Shown: positions 7,915-16,771, numbered from the stretch's first letter. The stretch is DNA of 21,681 nt from JBBTWO01 sp038062745 (GCA_038062745.1 JBBTWO010000025.1:1-21681); one strand, 5' to 3'. Made by a program: numbers and translations. Notes: generated by a model not told the origin, from the sequence alone.

Positions 7915-10135
7915 TGGTAAGGGGATATTTGACGGTTGCTGACTCTGAAGCAATAGGACAATCAATACAGTAATTTGTTTCTAGGGGATCATAATAAACA
8001 TAATGATTTTCCAAATCATATTGCTCGGGCACAGCATCTTTATTTCGCACCATTGCCCTTGTGTCTTTGTAAACTTTAGTATCTTCAAACTGCCCTCTCC
8101 CGCCAATACCAACAGTAGCCTGAATAAAATATTCAAATCGGGTAGGACATCCGGGATTGTCGGCAGGGCCGGAAGGTAATAGTCCAGTTGTTGCACAAAT
8201 TGTTGCCCCAACTACGTTATCAGGTTGTATCGGCCAAGCATGTCCGTAGTTTTCATATCTACTCAAAGTTTCTTTGATAACTTTATTCCAAATAGGAGAA
8301 GCACCGGAAACTCCCGAAACAGCTCCGCCCATGGGCGTGTTGTCATTGTTTCCTACCCAAACAGTTACAAGTGCATCTTTGGTGTAACCAATAGTCCAGT
8401 TATCCCGTCTGTCATTTGTAGTTCCGGTTTTTACTGATACTTCTGAGTGTCCTGCTACATTTAATTGGGAAATAGAACCAAAAGCTGCACTTCTGGCATT
8501 ATTGTCTAGTAAGATGTGGGAGATTAAAAACGCAACTGAAGAATCAATTACCCGCTCCCCTGATAGTTCGGTAATTTTATTGTCTTCCAAAACCTTGCCA
8601 GTGTAATCTTCGACTTTGACAATTGATACAAGCGGTTGTTTTATTCCGCCGTTGGCAAAAACGCCAAATGCTTGAGCCATGTCAATCGGGCGAACTTCAC
8701 CACCACCCAAAGTAAGCGACAAGCCATATTGGGATTTATCGGTGAAGGTTGTTATTCCCATGTTAGTAGCAAAATCAATAAAATTATCCAATCCGTTTAG
8801 GGCCAAGACTCTGACAGCTGGAATGTTGTAGGAACTTCCCAGTGCAAATCTTACTTGTGAGAGGCCATGAAATGTTCCATCATAGTTAACCGGACAATAA
8901 GCTGCTTGGCCGGAAACAATAAAACAGGTGGGGACATCAGCAAGGGCAGTTGCGGCAGTAATTTTTTCATCTTTTAAAGCCAGAGCATAGTTAAGTGGTT
9001 TGATTGACGACCCCGGTTGTCTTTTGGCAAGGATGACGTTCACTTTGCCATCTTCATCTTCAGCAAAATAATCTTTAGAGCCAACCATGGCCAAGATTTC
9101 TCCGGTTGACGGTTTGGTCACCAGGGCTGCTCCATTGCCAACTTTTTGTTTTTTGAGTTTTCCAACTTCAGTTGCAACTGCCTCTTGGGCAAAGTTTTGC
9201 AAATCAAGATCAAGTGTTGTGGTTACTCGTAATCCTCCTTGTTCAACCAGTCTTTCACCATATTTTTCAGCCAATTGATCCTTTATCCACAAAGCAAAAT
9301 GGGGAGCGGTTGGAGCTTTTTGTTGGGCAAAGGTTAATTTTTCTGCCTTTGCACGGTCAGCATCCTCTTTTGAAAGATACTTTTCCTCAGTCATGCGGTT
9401 TAACACAAATTCTTGTCTCTGTTTTGCCAATTCTGGATGAGCACCAAAGGGAGAATAGGTTGAAGGACGTTGAGGGAGGCCAGCTAAAAATGCAGCCTCT
9501 GCAACATTTAAGTCTTTGGCATTTTTGCTAAAATACAACTCGCTTGCTGCCTCAATTCCATAGGCCGTGCCTCCATAGGGAATTTGGTTCAAATAAAACT
9601 CTAGTATTTGGTCCTTGGTATAGATAGACTCAACAATCATTGACAGGAAAAACTCCTGGATTTTTCTTTTTGGTGTTCGATCAGGAGAAAGAAGAGAATT
9701 TTTAACAAGTTGTTGGGTAATAGTTGAACCACCTTCAAGTTTTCTTTCAAAGACTATTTTATAGGCCGCGCGGGCAATGCCTGCTATTGAGAAACCGTGG
9801 TGTTTATAAAAATCTTTGTCTTCTACAGCGATAGTGGCATCTTTGACTGATTTAGGAATTTCATTGATTTTTAAAGGTGTACTTCTTTTGTCAGTATAGA
9901 TTTCATAGATGAGTTTGCCATTTCTGTCCAACAATTTTGTTGATATGGGTTGTCTGTTGGATATTTGAGTTGGTAGGGGAACTCCCCAGAATAACCAGAC
10001 AAAGACAACAATAATTGTTCCCCAGTAAAGAATTCTTTTCTTTGGTTTTTCTTGTTTTAAATTGAATTGAGATTTGACGTAACCTAAAAATGCCCGTTTT
10101 TGTAGCTTGGCCAGCTTTTCTTCTTCTTGCATCAT
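7898..10135 (-). CDS. Class A penicillin-binding protein, second paralogue
   Basis: 745 residues with the same layout as the PBP at 1886-4171: short basic cytoplasmic N-terminus, one membrane segment (about 35-52), GT51 domain with catalytic Glu in VEDKDFY (105) and GGSTITQQLVKN (135-146), then transpeptidase with SSIK (376-379), SYN (435-437) and KTG (569-571). The C-terminus carries several Cys residues, including an ICATTG stretch also echoed in the paralogue. It lacks the extra N-terminal hydrophobic segment of the other copy. Start at ATG 10135; a second Met follows at once. A perfect TATAAT lies 9 nt upstream. The gene's end overlaps the reverse transcriptase end. Confidence 0.95.
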   Translation of the reverse strand: MMQEEEKLAKLQKRAFLGYVKSQFNLKQEKPKKRILYWGTIIVVFVWLFWGVPLPTQISNRQPISTKLLDRNGKLIYEIYTDKRSTPLKINEIPKSVKDATIAVEDKDFYKHHGFSIAGIARAAYKIVFERKLEGGSTITQQLVKNSLLSPDRTPKRKIQEFFLSMIVESIYTKDQILEFYLNQIPYGGTAYGIEAASELYFSKNAKDLNVAEAAFLAGLPQRPSTYSPFGAHPELAKQRQEFVLNRMTEEKYLSKEDADRAKAEKLTFAQQKAPTAPHFALWIKDQLAEKYGERLVEQGGLRVTTTLDLDLQNFAQEAVATEVGKLKKQKVGNGAALVTKPSTGEILAMVGSKDYFAEDEDGKVNVILAKRQPGSSIKPLNYALALKDEKITAATALADVPTCFIVSGQAAYCPVNYDGTFHGLSQVRFALGSSYNIPAVRVLALNGLDNFIDFATNMGITTFTDKSQYGLSLTLGGGEVRPIDMAQAFGVFANGGIKQPLVSIVKVEDYTGKVLEDNKITELSGERVIDSSVAFLISHILLDNNARSAAFGSISQLNVAGHSEVSVKTGTTNDRRDNWTIGYTKDALVTVWVGNNDNTPMGGAVSGVSGASPIWNKVIKETLSRYENYGHAWPIQPDNVVGATICATTGLLPSGPADNPGCPTRFEYFIQATVGIGGRGQFEDTKVYKDTRAMVRNKDAVPEQYDLENHYVYYDPLETNYCIDCPIASESATVKYPLTIKRIQ

Positions 10136-10144
10136 GTGTCTTTA

Positions 10145-10150
10145 ATTATA
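10145..10150 (-). promoter_or_regulatory. -10 element of the second PBP gene
   Basis: Perfect TATAAT on the minus strand, 9 nt before ATG 10135; no matching -35 seen. Transcription would begin about 2-3 nt before the start codon. Confidence 0.5.
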
Positions 10151-10159
10151 CACAATAAT

Positions 10160-10188
10160 TTGACTTTGCAGGCAGTAAACATTTAAAT
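10160..10188 (+). promoter_or_regulatory. Putative promoter of the gene at 10195
   Basis: TTGACT (10160-10165), 17-nt spacer, TTAAAT (10183-10188). The ATG at 10195 is only 6 nt further on, so the transcript would be leaderless. It faces the promoter of the divergent PBP. Confidence 0.5.
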
Positions 10189-10194
10189 ATATGT

Positions 10195-10690
10195 ATGGCT
10201 AGTTCTAAAAAAAGTTCTTCACAAGTAATTAATTTCCAGACGTTAGTTGTAGTACTGCTAATAATGGTACTAATAGTTACCGGGTTTTATTTTTTGAGTA
10301 ACTATATAAAAACAACCAATCAAGAGGTTTTTAATGGTGAATATGTCAGTGAAGCTAATGTAGATCTGTTGACTACAAAACTCCCCGCCCAATTTCCGTC
10401 AGATTTCCCAATTCCACCGTCTTCTGTCTTGGTTTCTTCTTGGTTAAATGAAGACAAGGAAAATTTGGGCGTGTCAGTTATTTGGATAAGTAGCGAAACG
10501 TTTGAAAGTTTGGNNNNNNNNNNATTTCTATAAATCTCAACTCGCAGAAAATGGCTATACAATTTTAACCGAATTTAATAATAAGCCTTCCTATACAATT
10601 TCATTTTCAAAAGGGAAATTGGAAGGCTATGTTGGAATTGCCCAAGCCGACAAAACCACCATTTCTATAACTATTGGGGTAAACAAATAA
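10195..10690 (+). CDS. Hypothetical membrane-anchored protein, interrupted by an assembly gap
   Basis: An unrecognised protein with one N-terminal membrane segment (about residues 16-37, LVVVLLIMVLIVTGFYFL) and an extracytoplasmic domain. The first part runs to 10513, where ten Ns begin. After the gap the same protein appears to continue (YKSQLAENGY to a stop at 10690) but in another frame. The two sides join if the real gap length is a multiple of three, so the 10-N size is a placeholder. The segment FPIPPSSVLVSSWLNEDKENLGVSVIWIS followed by YKSQLAENGY suggests a small beta-rich extracellular domain; no function is assigned. The next ATG follows the stop directly. Confidence 0.6.
10514..10523. 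other. Assembly gap (10 N)
   Basis: Ten undetermined bases inside the preceding gene. The frames on each side differ by one, so the true length is not 10. Confidence 0.99.
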
Positions 10691-11200
10691 ATGAATAATT
10701 TAGAACAAAAACCATGGTGGAATTATTTAGAAGAGGACGTCAGAGAATTAATAGCAGAATCTTTTCTTTTACTGGATATTTTTCAAAATAGAAGCCAAGA
10801 AGGCCAAGACATTAATAAATTTCATGATTATTCTTTCGTAGTTTTCCCTGCCGCGAAAGCATATGAAGGTTTTTTGAAAAAATTGTTCTTTAACCTCAAT
10901 TTTATTTTCCGAGATGACTATTATGGTTCACGGTTTAGAATTGGAAAAGCCTTGAACCCAAGTTTGGAGGAAAAATACAGAAGCGAGAGTGTATATGACA
11001 AATTGGTCGACTACACCTCCGATGTTAAGGTTGCAGACTTGCTTTGGGTAACTTGGAAAGATTCCAGAAATATGCTTTTCCATTGGTTTCCTGACGAGAA
11101 AAGAGCAATCACCCTTGAAGAGGCCAAGATAAAGTTAGATGAAATTATTATTGCAGTTGAAGCAGCCATTAAAGGATGTAAAATTAATCTAACCAATTAA
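10691..11200 (+). CDS. HEPN-like domain protein (possible RnlA-type RNase toxin relative)
   Basis: 169 residues, all-alpha in appearance, no membrane segment. Near the C-terminus the motif SRNMLFH (Arg126 to His131) fits the R-X4-6-H catalytic signature of HEPN ribonucleases, within a helix-rich context (ADLLWVTWKDSRN). Upstream, FPAAKAYEGFLKKLF and FRIGKALNP are well-ordered segments reminiscent of the RnlA/LsoA toxin family; this comparison is from memory and tentative. The start codon directly abuts the previous stop, so the two are probably co-transcribed. No obvious antitoxin is adjacent, unless the gap-interrupted gene serves. The HEPN reading is moderate; a ribonuclease activity is inference. 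Confidence 0.55.
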   Translation: MNNLEQKPWWNYLEEDVRELIAESFLLLDIFQNRSQEGQDINKFHDYSFVVFPAAKAYEGFLKKLFFNLNFIFRDDYYGSRFRIGKALNPSLEEKYRSESVYDKLVDYTSDVKVADLLWVTWKDSRNMLFHWFPDEKRAITLEEAKIKLDEIIIAVEAAIKGCKINLTN

Positions 11201-11223
11201 TAAGTTTTTGGTGATTTTTAAAT

Positions 11224-11886
11224 ATGCCCAAGACAAAAAATATTTCAGAAGTTTCCATTCACTATGTTGTTGCCTATTTTGCCTATCTTTTTATAGGTTG
11301 GGGTTTTTACAGGCTGCTGTTCCAATTTCCTGAAGAAGTAGAGGAGGGAATAATAAAACCAATTGTTTGGTTACTTCCCCTGTTTGCCATTGTTTTTCAA
11401 AAAGAAAAACAAAATCTTGCCAGCTTGGGGATAACTTTCAAGAATTTGTTTCCATCTATTTATATGGCACTGGCACTGGGGGCTGTATTTGTAATTGAAG
11501 GCCTAATTATTAATTTTTTCAAATATGGGAATTTAAGCTTCAATGCCAACGTTGGGGATAAGCTGATTACTATTTCGCTGCTAATTTCATTTCTGACTGC
11601 CATTTCTGAAGAAATCTCCTTTAGAGGTTATATATTTGCCAGACTGGCAATGTTTTTTAATAATGAAATATTGGCTAATTTAATATCGACCTGTCTTTGG
11701 ACTTTGATTCATGTTCCAATAACCATCTTTGTCCTCAAAACCGATATGCCCACAAGCATTGTATATTTGTCTTTGGTGTTTATATTTGGACTTGGTTCAA
11801 GCTTTATTTTTGCCAGGAGTAAAAATATCGCCTCCTCAGTCTTCTTGCATATTTTGTGGCAGTGGCCAATAATATTGTTTAGATAG
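11224..11886 (+). CDS. CPBP-family intramembrane metalloprotease
   Basis: 220 residues with six or more hydrophobic segments. The conserved core motifs of the CPBP (Abi/CAAX protease-bacteriocin processing) family are present: EExxxR in SEEISFRGYI (Glu129, Glu130, Arg134), an intramembrane His in LWTLIHVP (163), and a third motif with His in SVFLHILWQWP (209). Members are glutamate-type or metal-dependent proteases with roles in prenyl-protein or peptide processing and bacteriocin immunity; the substrate here is unknown. It lies 23 nt after the HEPN-like gene, same strand. No clear Shine-Dalgarno is seen. Confidence 0.85.
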   Translation: MPKTKNISEVSIHYVVAYFAYLFIGWGFYRLLFQFPEEVEEGIIKPIVWLLPLFAIVFQKEKQNLASLGITFKNLFPSIYMALALGAVFVIEGLIINFFKYGNLSFNANVGDKLITISLLISFLTAISEEISFRGYIFARLAMFFNNEILANLISTCLWTLIHVPITIFVLKTDMPTSIVYLSLVFIFGLGSSFIFARSKNIASSVFLHILWQWPIILFR

Positions 11887-11915
11887 TGTGAAAAAGGCTT
11901 CGCACCTACTTTGGG

Positions 11916-11944
11916 TTGACCTTAAGTGATATATTTAGTACTAT
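11916..11944 (+). promoter_or_regulatory. Promoter of the DUF5667-like gene
   Basis: TTGACC (11916-11921), exactly 17 nt, TACTAT (11939-11944). The predicted start point is around 11951, about 6 nt before ATG 11957, giving a very short leader. This is the best sigma-70-type promoter I see in the window. Confidence 0.7.
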
Positions 11945-11956
11945 TACTTTTGCCCC

Positions 11957-12574
11957 ATGTACAAAAGAGTATTAGGATTGGTAACACCGTTAGCAATAGC
12001 TGGCCTAATTTTAGTTGTTTCTATATTCTCTTCATCACAGGTGGAATACGTTTTTGGACGATCTTCCACTCCAACCCCAATCTTTGGGGAAAAAGTTAAT
12101 GTTGAATATCAACTTCCGTATGCGGGAAAGGTGGAACCAGACAGTGTTTTTTGGCCACTTAAAGCCTTAAGAGATAAGGTTTGGATTTTTGTAAGTGTTG
12201 ATCCAATCAAAAAATCTGAGGTTTTACTTTTGTTGGCAAATAAGAGAATTATCTTTGCCAAGAATCTAATGGAAGAGGACAATTCTGAATTGTCAGTCTC
12301 AACTCTCACAAAGTCCGAGAAATATTTAGAGCAGGCAGTGGCTCAAGAGAAGATTGGCCGAGAAAAGGGCAGTACAAAGAGCTTGCTGCTGGAATTGGCA
12401 TTGTCTACTTTGAAGCACAGACAACTATTAGAAGAGATTTTGGTCTCTGCTCCTGAAGACGCAAAACCCGTTATAGTAAAAACAATTGATACTAATAAAA
12501 GGATTCACAATGACATTAATGTCTCCCTCAACTCCCTTGGAATTGATGCTCCTGACAATCCATTTAATGATTAA
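11957..12574 (+). CDS. DUF5667-like secreted or membrane-anchored protein
   Basis: 205 residues. An N-terminal hydrophobic segment (about 7-27) is a signal peptide or anchor. After it comes a Pro/Thr-rich linker, then SVFWPLKALRDKVWIF and DPIKKSEVLLLLANKRI, the pattern of DUF5667 domains (a short PLK segment followed by helices with a leucine/alanine-rich repeat), which are common in CPR genomes. The rest is helical. No catalytic residues are evident. A structural or envelope role is possible but not shown. It has its own promoter and a short leader. Confidence 0.65.
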   Translation: MYKRVLGLVTPLAIAGLILVVSIFSSSQVEYVFGRSSTPTPIFGEKVNVEYQLPYAGKVEPDSVFWPLKALRDKVWIFVSVDPIKKSEVLLLLANKRIIFAKNLMEEDNSELSVSTLTKSEKYLEQAVAQEKIGREKGSTKSLLLELALSTLKHRQLLEEILVSAPEDAKPVIVKTIDTNKRIHNDINVSLNSLGIDAPDNPFND

Positions 12575-12750
12575 TTAGTTAAGTATTGTAGGGATTTTTT
12601 TACTCTAGCAAAGTGGTTCAAATAAAAAGTATCTTAAGTTTTGCGAGAATGACTTCTAATATTTCCTTAAAAACTGCGCTTAATGATAATTTGTCGAAGC
12701 TAATGTGTGCTTGTGGGCGTGCATTTTGACATAGTTTTTAGTAGTTGACG

Positions 12751-12798
12751 ATGTCAGATGTAGTGTTGCATTATGTTTTCACACACTAATGATAGTGT
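12751..12798 (+). promoter_or_regulatory. Tandem NrdR-box-like sites upstream of nrdR
   Basis: The downstream site 12783-12798 reads ACACTAATGATAGTGT, a 16-bp dyad very close to the NrdR consensus (ACAC-A/T-ATATAT-A/T-GTGT). A degenerate second site at 12751-12766 keeps the right half TAGTGT. The starts are 32 bp apart, matching the usual spacing of paired NrdR boxes. A TTGACG hexamer (12745-12750) overlaps the region as a possible -35; the -10 is unclear. They lie 38 nt before nrdR, so the operon is probably autorepressed. Confidence 0.65.
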
Positions 12799-12802
12799 TT
12801 TT

Positions 12803-12822
12803 ACATTTCATATGTGAAATGT
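12803..12822. repeat. Inverted repeat between the NrdR box and nrdR
   Basis: ACATTTCA, 4-nt loop TATG, TGAAATGT: an 8-bp perfect dyad just 13 nt before the nrdR start. It may be an extra operator or an mRNA hairpin near the start; not a terminator. Confidence 0.55.
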
Positions 12823-12835
12823 TAAATTTAAGAAT

Positions 12836-13315
12836 ATGAAATGTCCATTTTGTGCAAGTGATGAGAGCCAAGTACTCGAATCAAGAGTTGTCGAAGATGG
12901 ACAACAAATTAGAAGAAGACGTGAATGTGTTAAGTGTAGTAAAAGATTTACGACTTACGAAGCCGTTAGGAACAATGCGCTTTGGGTGATCAAAAAAGAT
13001 GGCAGACGGGAGTCTTTTGATCGAGAGAAATTGAAACGGGGGATTTTAAGGTCGATTCAAAAGCGGCCGGTATCGCTTGAGTATGTAGAAGAAATAGTAA
13101 GTGAAGTAGAGCGAGAACTGTTGAGGAAAGAACATGAAGAAGTTTCCTCAAAAGTTATTGGCAATGCAGTTTTGAAGAGGTTAAAAAAAGTTGATCGAGT
13201 AGCTTGGCTAAGATTCGCAAGCATTTATTTAGAGTTTGAAGACTTACGAGATTTTGAAAAGTTAATAAATAAGGCATCTTCTACGGAAGATACACTTAGT
13301 AATGAAGATAATTAA
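12836..13315 (+). CDS. nrdR: Transcriptional repressor NrdR
   Basis: 159 residues, the usual NrdR length. An N-terminal zinc ribbon has CPFC (Cys3, Cys6) and CVKC (Cys31, Cys34) with the basic RRRREC segment, followed by an ATP-cone domain (about 46-136; VIKKDGRRESFDREKLKRG). NrdR senses ATP/dATP and represses ribonucleotide reductase genes by binding paired NrdR boxes, which are present just upstream. It overlaps the start of the reductase gene, consistent with one operon. Confidence 0.97.
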   Translation: MKCPFCASDESQVLESRVVEDGQQIRRRRECVKCSKRFTTYEAVRNNALWVIKKDGRRESFDREKLKRGILRSIQKRPVSLEYVEEIVSEVERELLRKEHEEVSSKVIGNAVLKRLKKVDRVAWLRFASIYLEFEDLRDFEKLINKASSTEDTLSNEDN

Positions 13316-16190
13316 AAACATGCAAACATCACAATTAATAACTAAGACAGTCAAAACAAATAAAAAGAGCAACGGTCACCTTGACCCAAAAAAGGTTAAT
13401 TGGGATCAACTGGCATATACTGAAATGGTAGATCTAGTGACGAAACTTGCCGGACCAAGACCCCAACTACCTGCTACCTTGCCAAGAAATGAATGGACTT
13501 CCCAAGCCGTCCGCGTGCTCCAAGAAAGATATTTCTTAAAAGATGAAAATGGAGAAGTATTGGAAGATACAGCTTCAATGTGTTGGCGGGTTGCTTGGGA
13601 ATTGGCCAGAGCTGAAGTAAAGTACGGCAGAACTCGTGACCAAATAATTGACCAGGCCAAAGAATACTATAGCTTGATGATTAAGCGCTGGTTTTTGCCG
13701 AATTCACCAACTTTGATGAACGCTGGCAAAGGAAATGGACTTCAATATAGTGCTTGTTATGTTTTACCTATTGAGGACTCTCTTCCCGGAATTTTTGATG
13801 GTATTAAATATCAAGCGATTGTTCATCAAAGTGGTGGCGGAACTGGATTTTCTTTTTCAAGATTAAGACCTGCAGGGTCTCGCGTTAAATCAACTCGCGG
13901 AGTGGCTTCAGGACCGGTGTCGTTTATGAGGATCTACAATGAAGCAACTCAACAAATTAAACAAGGTGGCATGAGAAGAGGAGCTAATATGGGAATCTTG
14001 CGAGTGGATCACCCGGATGTTTTGGAGTTTATTCATGCCAAAGACGACGGAGTTGGAATTACTAACTTTAATATTTCAGTAACCGTTACTGATAAATTCA
14101 TGGAAGCGCTGGCTAAAAACGAAGACTATGAACTTATTGCTCCTCACAACGGTGAAGTAGTTGGAAAGTTATCTGCCAAAATGGTGTGGGATGAAATTGC
14201 CAAGGGAGCCCACAAAACGGGTGATCCTGGGGTAATTTTCATTGATCGGATTAATCAAGGACCAGGAAATCCTATTAGAAAGCCAGGTTGGTTGGTTGAA
14301 AGTACTAACCCTTGTGTTACTGGTGACACTTTAGTTGAAACCGATACTGGACCAGTATCAATAGAGGAATTGGCAAAAATAGGGATGGCGAATATATTAG
14401 TAGATAAAAGATTAGGAGACAAAAAAGTTTACACTGCAACTAAGATTTTCGAAAATGGAACAAAAGAAGTATATAAATTAACCACCCGAAAAGGTTATGA
14501 AATAAAATTGACAAAAGACCATAGGCTAATGACCCCAAACGGGTGGGTAGAAGTCCAGAACTTAAAAGACGGTGATAGTCTTCTAATATCTGATAATGAT
14601 GTTCAACAAGATAAGTTCTCTTCTTTAGATATAGTTGGAAATGAACTAGTTTATGATCTGACAGAACCCATTACCCACTCTTTCATTGCAAATAAATTTA
14701 TTTCTCACAATTGTGGTGAGCAAGAATTATATCCATTTGATGCATGTAATCTCGGAAGTATCTTCTTAACGTATTATGTAAAAGACGGGGATGTGGACTG
14801 GGAAAAACTAAAATATACCATTCATACAACCGTGAGACTTCTCGACTCAGTCATTGAAATGAATCCATTTCCACTTCCACAGATTGCCGACACTGTGAAA
14901 CAAATCAGAAGAATTGGTCTTGGTGTTGGTGGGTGGGCAGATATGCTTGTTCAATTAGGTATTCCTTATGACTCAGATCAAGCATTGGAATTGGCAGAGA
15001 AAGTAATGAAATTTATAAAAGAAGAAGGCCATAAAGCAAGTCAGAATCTTGGCAAAGAGAGAGGACCATTTCCACTTTACAAAGATAGCATTTATAAAAA
15101 TAAACCAATGAGGAACTGTACGGTTACTACAATTGCCCCAACTGGGTCAATTGGAATTTTGGCTGGTGCTTCTGGAGGAGTTGAACCAAAATTTGCCATT
15201 GCATATCAACATATTGTTAAAAGTGAAAATAGAACTTTAACATTTGTTGATGAGCTGTTTGAACAAACTGCCAAAGAAAAGGGTTTCTGGAGTGAAGAAC
15301 TGAAAAATAAACTCGCAGAACATGGAACAGTACATGGTATTGCCGAAGTGCCAGAGGATGTTAGAAGAGTTTGGGTCACAGCCCACGAGATTCATCCTGA
15401 TTGGCACGTAAAGATGCAAGCTGCCTTTCAAAAATATACTGACAATTCAGTAAGTAAAACTATTAATATGCCTAATAGCGCAAGTGTTGAAGATATTCAA
15501 AGAGCATATATGTTGGCATGGAAAACTGGCTGTGATGGAATTACAGTATTCCGAGATGGCTGTAAAAATGAACAGGTTTTAAATGTTGGTACCAAAAGCG
15601 AAGACAAAAAGAAAGAGGCTGAGAAACTGGAAATGCTGGTGGAACCAATAAAGGAGCGACCACTGCGAGTGACTGGTGCAACTTACAGAGTAGATACACC
15701 TGTTGGGATAGCTTTTATTACCATTAATGAAGATGAAGATGGCCATCCGTTGGAATTGTTTGTCAATGTCGGTAAGGCTGGTAGTGACGTAACAGCAATG
15801 GCAGAAGCCTTGGGTAGAACTATTTCAACGTCACTAAGGTTCAGAGGCGGCTTGTCAGCAAAAGATAGAGCTGAAGAAATTGCCAGACAATTGGCAGGTA
15901 TTGGAGGCAGAAGATCAGTAGGCTTTGGTCCAAATAAAATACTTTCTCTTCCAGATGCAATTGCCTATGCATTATCAATTCATTTTGGATTTTTAATTAA
16001 TGGCTGGAACAAACAAAAAACTCCAGTTCAACAATTAGCAATTGATGGGACAAGTCAGCCAACAGATACGTTAATTGCCGCAAAACCTGCAAAGAAACTT
16101 GGTGATATTTGTCCAAAGTGTGGTGAAGCATCGTTCGTTTTTGAAGAAGGTTGCAAGAAATGTTACTCCTGTGGCCATTCTGAGTGCTGA
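13302..16190 (+). CDS. nrdJ: Adenosylcobalamin-dependent (class II) ribonucleotide reductase with mini-intein
   Basis: Makes deoxyribonucleotides using an adenosylcobalamin-derived radical. The 962-residue precursor loses a 133-residue intein (338-470) to leave 829 residues. Family features are LPNSPTLMNAG, GGTGFSFSRLRP, the catalytic NPCGE motif (Asn336, Cys471 and Glu473 in precursor numbering), DACNLGSI, APTGSIG, and a C-terminal Cys-rich tail (CPKCG, CKKCYSCGHSEC) that re-reduces the active site. The start is uncertain: ATG 13302 overlaps nrdR by 14 nt, while ATG 13320 avoids overlap; neither has a strong Shine-Dalgarno. The following cobalamin adenosyltransferase would supply its cofactor. 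The stop is TGA. Confidence 0.95.
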   Translation: MKIIKNMQTSQLITKTVKTNKKSNGHLDPKKVNWDQLAYTEMVDLVTKLAGPRPQLPATLPRNEWTSQAVRVLQERYFLKDENGEVLEDTASMCWRVAWELARAEVKYGRTRDQIIDQAKEYYSLMIKRWFLPNSPTLMNAGKGNGLQYSACYVLPIEDSLPGIFDGIKYQAIVHQSGGGTGFSFSRLRPAGSRVKSTRGVASGPVSFMRIYNEATQQIKQGGMRRGANMGILRVDHPDVLEFIHAKDDGVGITNFNISVTVTDKFMEALAKNEDYELIAPHNGEVVGKLSAKMVWDEIAKGAHKTGDPGVIFIDRINQGPGNPIRKPGWLVESTNPCVTGDTLVETDTGPVSIEELAKIGMANILVDKRLGDKKVYTATKIFENGTKEVYKLTTRKGYEIKLTKDHRLMTPNGWVEVQNLKDGDSLLISDNDVQQDKFSSLDIVGNELVYDLTEPITHSFIANKFISHNCGEQELYPFDACNLGSIFLTYYVKDGDVDWEKLKYTIHTTVRLLDSVIEMNPFPLPQIADTVKQIRRIGLGVGGWADMLVQLGIPYDSDQALELAEKVMKFIKEEGHKASQNLGKERGPFPLYKDSIYKNKPMRNCTVTTIAPTGSIGILAGASGGVEPKFAIAYQHIVKSENRTLTFVDELFEQTAKEKGFWSEELKNKLAEHGTVHGIAEVPEDVRRVWVTAHEIHPDWHVKMQAAFQKYTDNSVSKTINMPNSASVEDIQRAYMLAWKTGCDGITVFRDGCKNEQVLNVGTKSEDKKKEAEKLEMLVEPIKERPLRVTGATYRVDTPVGIAFITINEDEDGHPLELFVNVGKAGSDVTAMAEALGRTISTSLRFRGGLSAKDRAEEIARQLAGIGGRRSVGFGPNKILSLPDAIAYALSIHFGFLINGWNKQKTPVQQLAIDGTSQPTDTLIAAKPAKKLGDICPKCGEASFVFEEGCKKCYSCGHSEC
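14313..14711 (+). other. Mini-intein inserted at the catalytic cysteine of NrdJ
   Basis: 133 codons. Block A starts with Cys1 in CVTGDTLVE; block B has TKDHRLMT with its Thr and His; block F reads VYDLTEPITHSFIANKF; block G ends SHN followed by Cys+1. All splice residues are present (Cys1, block B TxxH, penultimate His469, Asn470, Cys471), so self-splicing is expected. At this length there is no LAGLIDADG or other homing endonuclease. The +1 residue is the Cys of NPCGE, the thiyl-radical cysteine, so the enzyme cannot be active until splicing occurs. Confidence 0.95.
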
Positions 16191-16216
16191 CAAATGTGAT
16201 ATATTTCTTCTAAAAT

Positions 16217-16771
16217 ATGTCTGTATATACAAAAACTGGAGATAAAGGAGAAACAGGGCTGGTAAGTTCTGATCCCAACAAACCCATTAGAATTTCAAAA
16301 TCATCAGCGAAAATTGAGGTGATTGGGTCAATTGATGAGTTAAACAGTGTTTTAGGTATTTTAGTTTCAAATTCAGAGGATCAGGAGCTGTGTTTAATCT
16401 TAAAAGACATTCAAGCAAATCTATTTACAATTGGAGCTATCATTGCTGGATCTAAATTAGAATTTTCATCTGACAATACTAAACACCTGGAAAAACTACT
16501 GGATAAATGGGAGGGAAGCTTACCTGTATTAAAGAATTTTATTCTCCCTGGTGGTTCACAAGAAGCTGCTTGGAGCTTTTTTGCACGAGCCGTTACCAGA
16601 CGAGCAGAGAGGAATTTGGTTGCATTATCTAAAAAAGAAAACATTAATCCAGAAATTTTGAAATACATCAACAGGCTTTCTGATCTTTTGTTTATTTTGG
16701 GAAGAAAAATAAACAACTCTCAAGGAGTTGGTGAGATTAAATGGGCTCCTCTCAAATCTCCCCAAAAATGA
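16217..16771 (+). CDS. pduO: Cob(I)alamin adenosyltransferase, PduO type
   Basis: 184 residues. Transfers the adenosyl group of ATP to cob(I)alamin to make adenosylcobalamin. The N-terminal KTGDKGETGL is the nucleotide-binding motif; IDELNSVLG and the C-terminal PGGSQEAAWSFFARAVTRRAERNL carry the ATP and cobalamin contact residues of this family. It follows nrdJ by 26 nt, and I infer that it feeds the reductase. No cobalamin biosynthesis genes are in view, so salvage of cobalamin is likely. The symbol reflects the family; cobO-type enzymes are unrelated in sequence. Confidence 0.93.
   Translation: MSVYTKTGDKGETGLVSSDPNKPIRISKSSAKIEVIGSIDELNSVLGILVSNSEDQELCLILKDIQANLFTIGAIIAGSKLEFSSDNTKHLEKLLDKWEGSLPVLKNFILPGGSQEAAWSFFARAVTRRAERNLVALSKKENINPEILKYINRLSDLLFILGRKINNSQGVGEIKWAPLKSPQK

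Noticed and set aside
12575..12660. Terminator after the DUF5667-like gene
   Set aside because: A T-run is present but no stem precedes it.
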